From contig JAKQTR010000041.1 in NCBI GenBank assembly GCA_029562975.1, positions 62,001-126,000 on the forward strand: 64,000 nt of DNA, written 5' to 3'. The notes under the pieces were generated by a model. The model did no database searches, was not told the DNA's origin, and worked only from the letters and a program-made list of their open reading frames with translations. Made by a program: the position numbers and the translations under genes. Positions 57,101 to 64,000 of this stretch are shown piece after piece (within the stretch, counting starts at the first letter, position 1; every line of letters starts with the position of its first letter). The DNA comes from Acidobacteriota bacterium (GTDB lineage: Bacteria; Acidobacteriota; Vicinamibacteria; Vicinamibacterales; JAKQTR01).

Positions 57101-60100
57101 CCGAGGTGCGGCTGTTCTACGAGTTCCGCTGCGACGAAGAAGGCACCGTGGTCGTCGGCATCGCCTCCGACTTCGCCGACGCCGAGGGCCGGTACCAGTT
57201 CGACTATGTGTCGCTGCCGGTGGCCGCCGTGAAGATGGTGGCCATCAACACCGAGGCCGACGACCTGCGGACGCAGCGGTTCACGGTGTCCCGGGACGGC
57301 CAGCTGCTCAACCTCAACATGGTGTTCCTGGGCCGCGGGGCCTTCGCGGGCCGGACGCTCGCGGAGGATGGGGTGACGCCGCTCGCGAACACGAGCCTGC
57401 GCGTGACGAGCCTCACCGACGAGAGCCAGTACGGCGCGACGTCCGACGCGGCCGGGGCCTTCGAGATCCGGCGGATCCCGGTGGGCAACATCCTCGTGGA
57501 GGCCGTGAACACCGCCCGGCCCGCGTCGGTGTTCCTCAGCGACTACATCCCGAGCGCCGGTGCGACGGTCACCCGGGATCTCGTCCTGCTCGACGTCAGC
57601 ACGACGCAGATCACGGTGAAGACCGGGAGCGTGTCGGGCCGGGTCCTGCGATCGGACGGCACGACGCGCGTGCCGGGCGTGCAGGTGGTGGCCTACTACC
57701 GGAACGAGTCGCAGCCCGGCGTGCGCTGCAGCCCGCCGCCCGGCTCGCTGTCGGGCGCCGTCCCGAGCGAATGCGCCATCGCGATCGCCACGACGCTCGA
57801 CGACGGCTCGTTTGTGTTCCCGGCGATCAGCGCGGGCGAACTTCGCCTCTACACCTTTGACCAGGCGGCCCTGCAGGAAGGCGGCGTCAGGTTCCTGCTC
57901 GCGGAAGACCAGGCGCTCGACGTGAGCCTGCTGCTCGGCGGCGGGCTGGGGACCGTGCATGGCGTCGTGCTCGACGGGGCGGGCAATCCCGTGCCGGACG
58001 CCGAAGTCGGCGGCGGGCTCAGCCTGACGACGGTCAACCCGGCCGACGGCACGTTCACGCTGACCGACGTGCCGGTGGGTCGCCGCGTGCTCGTGGCCGT
58101 GAGCGCGTCGCTCGGCGCGACGGGCAGGACGACGATCGACATCGTCCGCGAGGGCGAGGTCGTGAACGCGGCCATCGTGCTCGAGTCGATGGGCGCCGTG
58201 GCGGGAATCGTGCGCGACCGTGGCGGCGCCCCGCAGCCAGGCATCCACGTCTACGTCATCCAACCCGGCTACGACGACCTGGGCCGCGAGATCGTCTGCG
58301 TCAAGGGCGAGGCGACGACCGACGCGAACGGCGCGTACCGCGTGAACGGCCTCGTGACCGGCTCTTACACCGTGTCGGCGTTCCTGCCCGACATGAGCGA
58401 CGGGAACCTCGCGCAAGCCGCGATCCGGTACCACGGCCAGGTCCTGAAGACCGACATCACGTTCCGCGGCGGCAGCGGGACGGTGACCGGGCGCGTGCTG
58501 CGCGCGAAGCCCGCCGGCTGCGACGAAGCAGACCCGTCGTGCGCCGAGACGCCGCTGCCGGCCAGGGTCGCGATCTCCGGCGACCGCCTCGTGACGGCCG
58601 GCGGCATCATCGGCGTCGCGTTCCAGTACGTCCAGCACTTCGCCATCGTCGACAACAACATGACGACGGGCGCGTTCACGTTCACGAACGTCTGGACCGG
58701 CCCGTTCACCGTCCGGGCCGCCGGCCAGTTCAGTCCCGAGCCGGTGGCCGCCGAAGGGGTCATGCCGGGGCCCGGCGAGACGGTCACCGTCGATCTCCGG
58801 CTGCAGCCGACGAGCGTCATTACGGGCGTCGTGCTCGAGCCTGACGGCGTGACGCCGGTCACCGGCCGCCAGGTGTCGCTCAGGTTCTCGTCGAACGCGG
58901 TCGTCGTGTTCTGTTCGGAGGAGTCGAGCACCGGGATGACGTCCTGCACGTCCATCCCGCAGGGCATCCAGGAGGAGTACGCGGTCACCGACGGCACGGG
59001 CCGCTTCTCGTTCCCGCTGGTCAACCCCGGGGCGTTCACGGTGACGGCGACGGATCTTGGGACCGGGACCGGCGGCCACGTGGCCGAGGTGAAGGGCGCC
59101 GTCAAGCCGGGCGAAACCCTCGACCTGCACATCCGCCTGCTAGGCGCCGCGCGGGCGACGGTCAACGTGTACTCGCACGACGGGCAGACGCCAATCCCGA
59201 ATGCCGCCGTCGAACTCCAGCAGATCGACTACCCGAAGGCGTCGAGGAGCGGCACGGCCGTCAGCGGGACCATCACCTTCGACGGCCTCGGCGAGGGGCA
59301 GTTCGTCGTGAAGGCGCTGGGCCCGGGAGGATTCGCCGGGCGTGCGTCGGGGACGATCACCGGCGAAGGCGCCGACGCCGTCGTCAATGTGTACCTCTAC
59401 GACGCCACGGGCACGGTGACGGGCCTCGTCACGCGTCTCGACAGCGAAGGGACTGCCGTCGCCGTGCCGAATGCCGAGGTCATCCTGTCGTCCGGAGGGA
59501 AGCCCATCGCGTTCGCCGTCACCGACAGCGGCGGCAGCTACACCGTCACGCTCGTGCCGGTGGGGGACTTCCGCATCGAGGTGTTCGACCCGGTGACGGC
59601 GGGACGCGGGCGCGCGAGCGGCACGGTCACCGGCGGGGCGATCCCCATCGAAGCCAACGTCCTGCTCGATGCGCTCGGCGTCGTCCGCGGCGTCGTCGTC
59701 GAGAGCGGCACGCTGGACCCGCTGAAGGGATGGCAGGTCAGGCTGGCCCAGGTCACGCCCTCCGGCCGGAGCCTGCCGGCGCTGGTGACGATGACCAGCG
59801 TGGACGGGAGCTACTCGTTCCCGGGCGCGTCCGTCGGCACGTTCTCCGTGCGCGCCTGGAAGAGCGGCGTGGTGGGCGAGGCCGCGGTGACGGGCGAGGT
59901 CTCGCGGCCAGGCCAGCTCGTGGAGGTACCGATCGTCGTCACTGTCGTGCGCCGCGTCACCGGGACCGTGGCGGGGACCGTCTTCAATCCCGACGGGAGC
60001 GCGGCGTCGAACGCGCAGATCGATGTGTGCCCCGCCAGCGAGGCGTGCCGCCCGACGGTCAACTCGCCGGACGGACGGTTTTCGATCGGCGACATCCCGC

Positions 60101-63100
60101 TCGGCCGGTTCACCGTCAAGGCCCGCGCGCAGGTCACCGGCAACCCGAGCGCGGGCACGGCCGGCGGCACGCTGCTCTTCGAGGGCGACACGGCGGACGT
60201 GCAGGTCACCCTGGTCGGACTCGGCGCCGTTCAGGGGCGCGTTTTCGAGATCGTCAACAGCGTCAAGACACCGGCGGCCTACGCGTCGGTCCTGCTCTAC
60301 GGGCAGCCGGGCAGCGGGTGCGCCGGGCCATGCCACCAGAGCACGGATGCCGACGGCGCCTTCAGCTTCGTCAACGTGCCCGCGCGCACGTTCACCGTGG
60401 CCGCCTCGAAGGAGGGCCAGCGCGGGTCCGTAGGCGACACGCTCAACGCCGGGGAGACGAAGACCGGCCTCGAGGTCATCCTGGCGCCGGCCGTCAGCTT
60501 CACCGGCCGCGTGCGCCTGGCGAACGGCCTGCCGGCCATCGGGATCGTCGCGGACCTGGCCCGCGGCACGTCGCACCTGTACGCCGAGTCGGACCCGGAC
60601 GGCGTTTTCAGTTACGACGCCGTCGGCTCGGGCCCCTACGTCCTGCTGCTGCAGGACCCCGTCGGCGGCGGCATCGCGCGCCTGTCCGGGACGATCCTGG
60701 CGAATACGCCCGTCGATCTCGGCGACATCCTCCTCGACGAGCAGCCGCCTGCGGTGGCCGCCACGAGCCCGGCGGCAGGCGAGTTCGGCGTGAGCCTGAC
60801 GCCGGAGATCCGGGTGACCTTCACCGAGGCCGTCAGCCCCGGCACGGTGACCGCCGCGAACGTGTCGGTGAGCGGGCCGTCCGGGCCCCTGACGGGCCTC
60901 CTCGACGTCGTTGACGGCGACACCGTGGCGCGCTTCCGCCTGCTGTCCGGGTCCGTGCTCGACGATCACGCGCGTTACACGATCCGCGTCCGCGGCGTCG
61001 AAGATCGTTACGGCAAGCCGATGGCCGGCGAGACGGTCGTGTCGTTCACCACGGCCGACTCGACGCCGCCGTCCGTGATCGAGACCACGCCCGTCGCGTC
61101 GGCGAGCGGCGTGCCCATCGACAGCGTCGTGCGGGTCAAGTACTCGGAGATCATCGACCCCTCCAGGTTCGCCGGTCCGGCCATCACCGTGAGCGCGCCG
61201 GGCGGCGCCGTCGCGGGCGCTGTCGAGTTCATCCTCGGCAATACCGTCGTGGTGTTCACGCCGGCGCTGCCGCTGGCGCGGGACACGACATACGCCGTCC
61301 ACGTCGCCGCGGCGACCGACCTCTCCGGCCAGACCCAGGCATCAGGCGTGGACTTCACGTTCACGACGACCGACAGCACGCCGCCCCAGGTGACGGCGCT
61401 GGTGGCCGCCAACGGCGGACGCGTGATCGAGAACACGGTGGCCGTCGTGACGGCGACGGTCTCGGCCGGGGACGTCGCGTTCGTGGACTTCCTGGTCAAC
61501 GGCACGCTGACTTCGACGGTTCGCACGGCCCGCGACGGATCGGGGGCGATCCTGCCGTTCACGCTGGCCTTCCAGGCCACGCCGGGCTTCGGCGCGCCCG
61601 GCAGCCTGATTGGCGTGGCAGCCGTCGCCACCGACACATCGGGCAACCGCGGTCCCGCGTCCTCGACGGTCGTGGAGGTGGTAGCCGACGCGCCTCCCGC
61701 AGCCGAGATCACGGCGCCGCCAGCCGGCACGCAGGTTGCCGGCGGCGCCCGCGTGACCGTGAGGGTGCACGCCGCCGACGATGTGGGGCTGGCGCAGGCC
61801 GGCTACGTCGCCCGAACAACGGCGGGGATCATTCAGGCCGCGACGTCGGCGTTCACCGGCGCTCCCCTCGACGCCACCGCGGAGTTCGCCTTCACCGTGC
61901 CCGCCGGGCTCGCGCCGGGCGCCGTGATCACCGTCGAGGCGTCGGCGGTGGACGTGAAGGCCCAGGCGACGGCGGCGGCGCCCGTCACGCTGTCGGTGAT
62001 CGATACCGCCGGGCCCGCCGTCGCCATCACCGGCGTGACGTCCGGCGAGCGCGTCAGGCCGGGGCAGCGCGTGACCATCGTCGTGACGGCGGAGGACGCC
62101 GGCCTCGTGGCCCGCGTCGGGTTCGCGGCCATCGGGGCCGGCGTGGCCACGTCCGGCGATCGCGACGTCTCCCCGGCGCAGGCGAGCGTGGCCACGTCCT
62201 TCAGCTTCGACGTGCCGGTGACGGCGGACTCGGGCGAGCAGGTCGACCTCTCGGCCTACGCGATCGACGCGGCCGGAAACCGGACCGAGGCGGCGCACAA
62301 GATCCTGACGGTGGCGGACGCGGTCGCGCCCGCCGCCACGCTGCGGACCTCGGACGGCAGTCTCTTCATCGTGCCGGGTTCCACCGTCAGCATCGTCGTC
62401 ACCGGCAGCGACGACATGGCGGTGGCGACGCTGGCGCTCACCGGGAGCGGCGCGTTCACGTTCTCGGACAGCTACTCCGTGACCGCGCCCGTGTCCACGG
62501 CGTCGCACACGTTCGTCGTCAGCGTCCCGGCGGGCGTCGCCCACGGCGCCACCGTGCTCGCGACCGCGATCGTGACGGACGTGTCAGGCAACGTCAGCAC
62601 GCCGGTGAGCCTGACGCTGACGGCGAAGTCGGTCGTGGACGTGACGCTGCCCGGGTCCGTGGTGCTGCGCGCGGGAGAGCGCGCGGACCTCGCGGTCGGG
62701 CTGACGGCGCCGGCCGCGTCGGCCGTCGTGGTCACCCTCCAGTCGAGCGCGCCGGGCGTGGCGACGGTCACGTCCAGCGTGGCCTTCAGCGCCGGAGAGA
62801 CGACGAAGGCCGCCGCGGTCACGGGCGTCGCGGGCGGCACGGCGCAGATCACCGCGTACGTGTCGGGCGTGGCGCGGGCGACCTCGACCGCGACGGTCAT
62901 CGGCGGCGTGGTGCGCGGAACGGTCGGCGACCCGGACCCGGTGGCGGGAGCGCAGGTGACGATCTTCCACGGCGGCGCGCCGATCGCGGCCGTGACCGAT
63001 GCGAGCGGAGCGTTCGACGTCGAGGGCGTCATCGGGACCGGGACAGGAGGCCGGGCCTTCACGGTGCGCGCGGCGGCGGGCGAGCTGCTGGGATACGCCG

Positions 63101-64000
63101 ACGCGCTGCTGTCGGTGCGCGGCGGACATGCGTCCGTCTCCGTGATGCTCGTCCCGCTCTCGACCATCGCCGGCACCGTGTATCACGCCGATGGCGCGAC
63201 GGCGGCCGGAGAGGGCGTGCAGGTCGATCTGTACGAGGCAGCCAGCCCCTCCACGATCGTCAGCACGGCGTTCACGAACGCCGAGGGCCGGTTCGAGTTC
63301 CGCCTGGTGGCCCAGGGGACCTACATCCTGGTCGGGTCCGACCTGGCCGGCAACAAGGGGCGCACGACGGTTTCGGTCGGCGCGAGCGGCCAGGAAGTGA
63401 CGGCGGACATCGGCTTCCTCGGCCGCGGCACCGTGACCGGGATCGTGCGCGACGGCGCGGGGGCGGCAGTCGCCTACGCCCAGGTCGAGCTGCACTCGTC
63501 GAGCATCTTCGGGACCGTGACCCGTACGGCGACCGCCGGCGCCGAGGGGACCTTCGCCTTCAGCGGGGTCTTCATCGGCGGCTTTTCCGTGACGGCCTAC
63601 GACACGGTGACGGGCAAGGGCGGCTCCGCGTCCGGCCAGGTGACGACCAACGGGCAGACGGTGGGCGTGACCGTCACGCTGGCGTCCTACGGGAACGTGG
63701 AAGGGACGGTGTACCGGAGCGGCGGCACCACCACGGTCTCCGGCGCATCGGTGGCGGTGGACTGCGGCGGAGTCCACCGCTCGACGGTCACCGACACGAG
63801 CGGCCGCTACGCGTTCGCGCTGCTGCCGTTCGCGCCGTTCACGATCAGGGTGACCGACCCCGGCACGAGGGCGCTCGGCGCGGCCTCGGGCTCAGGCTTC
63901 CCGCACAGCGGCGCGACAGTCACCGCCGACGTCGTGCTGAGGCCCCAGGGCGCGCTGCTCGTCACCGTCACCGATCATCTTGGCACGCCCCTCAACGGCG
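54154..64000 (+). CDS. Second giant secreted protein with at least 18 carboxypeptidase-regulatory-like repeats (3' truncated by window edge)
   Basis: The frame stays open from ATG 54154 (or 54160) to the window end, at least 3,282 residues. A long signal peptide (WLACALAVVLSTVCAVPSADAQ) leads into an unrecognised N-terminal region and a DUF11-like segment near residue 430-520 (AGEPYTLDVTVTNTSG). Then come a Big_5-like domain near 860-970 and 13 carboxypeptidase-regulatory-like domains (residues about 967-2190), each opening G(T/V)V(T/S)G-V-x-DG and containing TDxxGxF. Two Big_5 domains (LTPEIRVTFTEAVS; VVRVKYSEIID), several Ig-like domains and five more carboxypeptidase-type domains follow. 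Such repeats form extended stalks. It overlaps the parvulin gene by four bases. The C-terminal anchor or export signal is outside the window. Confidence 0.9.
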   Translation, partial: MTMQLGTGRRRWTRRRARPGAVWLACALAVVLSTVCAVPSADAQARFLGREEIVLYGLGLKVEPEQQTVPKGFATIVGTYLQTPQVPGPLPPFAPDAELRATLRGPSFPNALDLVAAPNSPFNIPILTVPGTHTLENVRLVSGGEVLLYGSPQSVKIEVIEKLLVTTVTARPLTAAEIREKGIVFDKSNYQAYDFTAAFAIGDGSEINVTFPVVLPTVAGPEDARVTAASLASIDAPVLQSLSTLIPDTLKIGARIPNLTVTGFTLTLDSGAAEQEFYVPPIPGVIVIPGDIGFLNQFFSVLLMVANVAPAGSNLVVSDLTADIVLPAGLDKVAGSADDPLRMAQTATGASPPHQRVTQAGADGKLGTGDDITTLGPGETGNAEYLVEGRREGTWVVEMELTGTLNGMPVGPVPVRGRAAGVVLVRNPKFTLTFTHPDVVNAGEPYTLDVTVTNTSGAPANFVSVNLYSQNISGAALDDEPTKSVEYIAPDDSATMTFKLISQRTGIVTAATLDSAEQVEGRFALKTAVGELGVPLSPDSLVLPKEAGSLPKAVRDAALGLLGRAWAVATAPPIVFPKDLERFSKQIVLGRAVETAEAGFRILLGAPIPQAVADLWMDMLGSEYSRLGERVEDTDPPEMLSLLQADVRGFDLLRRKSVRGDAFADQAASAVLPWLGAAGAAPFHQAIAAQFTSRPGHLSILVAGDGASDVPVDAVLTDAAGRRLGGLEAGRTVKEIPYGDVLTFRNGDTVTARLLLVAVPEPGAFHVTLSRKAGAAPGALYGVSVAYPGADLRLRFASFPDLGPAEVPALQQPAGDPYLVTFSLAGAASPQAREAAGAAVTDPPPSVLGAVQMAEADVVGCSAVGLENRRVRAGRVIAVLFSEEVTPESVQDAVTDQGITAFAVEGNRVLDVALQPGNRIAYVALREPVGRFVDRTITVTGVADTRGNVLASASVPIQATVTDAGGVVSGKVLNADGTPAQFAEVRLFYEFRCDEEGTVVVGIASDFADAEGRYQFDYVSLPVAAVKMVAINTEADDLRTQRFTVSRDGQLLNLNMVFLGRGAFAGRTLAEDGVTPLANTSLRVTSLTDESQYGATSDAAGAFEIRRIPVGNILVEAVNTARPASVFLSDYIPSAGATVTRDLVLLDVSTTQITVKTGSVSGRVLRSDGTTRVPGVQVVAYYRNESQPGVRCSPPPGSLSGAVPSECAIAIATTLDDGSFVFPAISAGELRLYTFDQAALQEGGVRFLLAEDQALDVSLLLGGGLGTVHGVVLDGAGNPVPDAEVGGGLSLTTVNPADGTFTLTDVPVGRRVLVAVSASLGATGRTTIDIVREGEVVNAAIVLESMGAVAGIVRDRGGAPQPGIHVYVIQPGYDDLGREIVCVKGEATTDANGAYRVNGLVTGSYTVSAFLPDMSDGNLAQAAIRYHGQVLKTDITFRGGSGTVTGRVLRAKPAGCDEADPSCAETPLPARVAISGDRLVTAGGIIGVAFQYVQHFAIVDNNMTTGAFTFTNVWTGPFTVRAAGQFSPEPVAAEGVMPGPGETVTVDLRLQPTSVITGVVLEPDGVTPVTGRQVSLRFSSNAVVVFCSEESSTGMTSCTSIPQGIQEEYAVTDGTGRFSFPLVNPGAFTVTATDLGTGTGGHVAEVKGAVKPGETLDLHIRLLGAARATVNVYSHDGQTPIPNAAVELQQIDYPKASRSGTAVSGTITFDGLGEGQFVVKALGPGGFAGRASGTITGEGADAVVNVYLYDATGTVTGLVTRLDSEGTAVAVPNAEVILSSGGKPIAFAVTDSGGSYTVTLVPVGDFRIEVFDPVTAGRGRASGTVTGGAIPIEANVLLDALGVVRGVVVESGTLDPLKGWQVRLAQVTPSGRSLPALVTMTSVDGSYSFPGASVGTFSVRAWKSGVVGEAAVTGEVSRPGQLVEVPIVVTVVRRVTGTVAGTVFNPDGSAASNAQIDVCPASEACRPTVNSPDGRFSIGDIPLGRFTVKARAQVTGNPSAGTAGGTLLFEGDTADVQVTLVGLGAVQGRVFEIVNSVKTPAAYASVLLYGQPGSGCAGPCHQSTDADGAFSFVNVPARTFTVAASKEGQRGSVGDTLNAGETKTGLEVILAPAVSFTGRVRLANGLPAIGIVADLARGTSHLYAESDPDGVFSYDAVGSGPYVLLLQDPVGGGIARLSGTILANTPVDLGDILLDEQPPAVAATSPAAGEFGVSLTPEIRVTFTEAVSPGTVTAANVSVSGPSGPLTGLLDVVDGDTVARFRLLSGSVLDDHARYTIRVRGVEDRYGKPMAGETVVSFTTADSTPPSVIETTPVASASGVPIDSVVRVKYSEIIDPSRFAGPAITVSAPGGAVAGAVEFILGNTVVVFTPALPLARDTTYAVHVAAATDLSGQTQASGVDFTFTTTDSTPPQVTALVAANGGRVIENTVAVVTATVSAGDVAFVDFLVNGTLTSTVRTARDGSGAILPFTLAFQATPGFGAPGSLIGVAAVATDTSGNRGPASSTVVEVVADAPPAAEITAPPAGTQVAGGARVTVRVHAADDVGLAQAGYVARTTAGIIQAATSAFTGAPLDATAEFAFTVPAGLAPGAVITVEASAVDVKAQATAAAPVTLSVIDTAGPAVAITGVTSGERVRPGQRVTIVVTAEDAGLVARVGFAAIGAGVATSGDRDVSPAQASVATSFSFDVPVTADSGEQVDLSAYAIDAAGNRTEAAHKILTVADAVAPAATLRTSDGSLFIVPGSTVSIVVTGSDDMAVATLALTGSGAFTFSDSYSVTAPVSTASHTFVVSVPAGVAHGATVLATAIVTDVSGNVSTPVSLTLTAKSVVDVTLPGSVVLRAGERADLAVGLTAPAASAVVVTLQSSAPGVATVTSSVAFSAGETTKAAAVTGVAGGTAQITAYVSGVARATSTATVIGGVVRGTVGDPDPVAGAQVTIFHGGAPIAAVTDASGAFDVEGVIGTGTGGRAFTVRAAAGELLGYADALLSVRGGHASVSVMLVPLSTIAGTVYHADGATAAGEGVQVDLYEAASPSTIVSTAFTNAEGRFEFRLVAQGTYILVGSDLAGNKGRTTVSVGASGQEVTADIGFLGRGTVTGIVRDGAGAAVAYAQVELHSSSIFGTVTRTATAGAEGTFAFSGVFIGGFSVTAYDTVTGKGGSASGQVTTNGQTVGVTVTLASYGNVEGTVYRSGGTTTVSGASVAVDCGGVHRSTVTDTSGRYAFALLPFAPFTIRVTDPGTRALGAASGSGFPHSGATVTADVVLRPQGALLVTVTDHLGTPLNG

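Noticed and set aside
54186-57860. 1,224-residue plus-strand frame starting MDTAAGPPRGG
   Set aside because: It is out of frame with the second giant protein. The frame starting at 54154 has a signal peptide and domain repeats and stays open to the window end.
38484-64000. RHS/Tc-type toxin or contact-dependent inhibition system
   Set aside because: No YD repeats, RHS core, filamentous-hemagglutinin motif or immunity gene was seen; the repeats are Ig, InlB-like and carboxypeptidase-like.

Overview
The window is a GC-rich chromosomal segment (about 70 percent G+C) packed with bacterial genes on both strands. It has no rRNA, tRNA, phage or plasmid genes. The gene content suggests an Acidobacteriota-like soil bacterium, possibly Vicinamibacteria: a TonB receptor with a carboxypeptidase-like N-terminal domain, a secreted M14 peptidase, giant Ig/carboxypeptidase-repeat surface proteins and a stand-alone S23 four-helix-bundle gene. 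This placement is an inference from content and composition only.

Layout. Positions 1-5129 hold the 3' end of a molybdenum hydroxylase FAD subunit, a TonB-dependent receptor, an alpha/beta hydrolase and the translation factor EttA. Positions 5400-12500 hold a threonine-dehydrogenase-like SDR, adenine deaminase, a glycosyltransferase, a cation diffusion facilitator, an EF-P paralogue with the EfpL-type loop and a MATE exporter. Positions 12693-18472 hold a minus-strand group: amino-acid-oxidase-like flavoprotein, four-cofactor FAD/FeS oxidoreductase, M20 amidohydrolase and a YgeW-type carbamoyltransferase. Positions 18593-22824 hold a SYLF protein and ackA-pta. Positions 22872-33780 hold a second minus-strand group read in the order aldo/keto reductase, threonine-synthase-like enzyme, SsnA, YgfK, XdhD, S23 protein, cysteine-synthase-like enzyme, YgeY. 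Positions 33877-38088 hold ispG and the M14 peptidase. From 38484 to the window end lies an operon of two giant secreted proteins with a parvulin between them.

How the genes fit together. XdhD, YgfK, SsnA, YgeY and YgeW, together with adenine deaminase and the acetate kinase/phosphotransacetylase pair, resemble the E. coli ygeW-ygeX-ygeY / ygfK-ssnA-xdhD set linked to purine and urate breakdown. The layout suggests purine-ring catabolism toward carbamoyl phosphate, ammonia and acetyl phosphate with ATP recovery. Two departures stand out. The YgfK here lacks the central FAD/NAD(P)H domain of the E. coli protein, and a separate four-cofactor FAD/FeS protein is encoded nearby.

A second theme is a dispersed family of 7-bp-periodic repeat arrays, usually in inverted pairs around a short core. 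They occur in at least eight places: in intergenic gaps, in frame inside xdhD, and as the two ends of a 433-bp cassette whose only gene is the S23 four-helix-bundle protein. This looks like a non-standard dispersed element family and is the most novel signal in the window.
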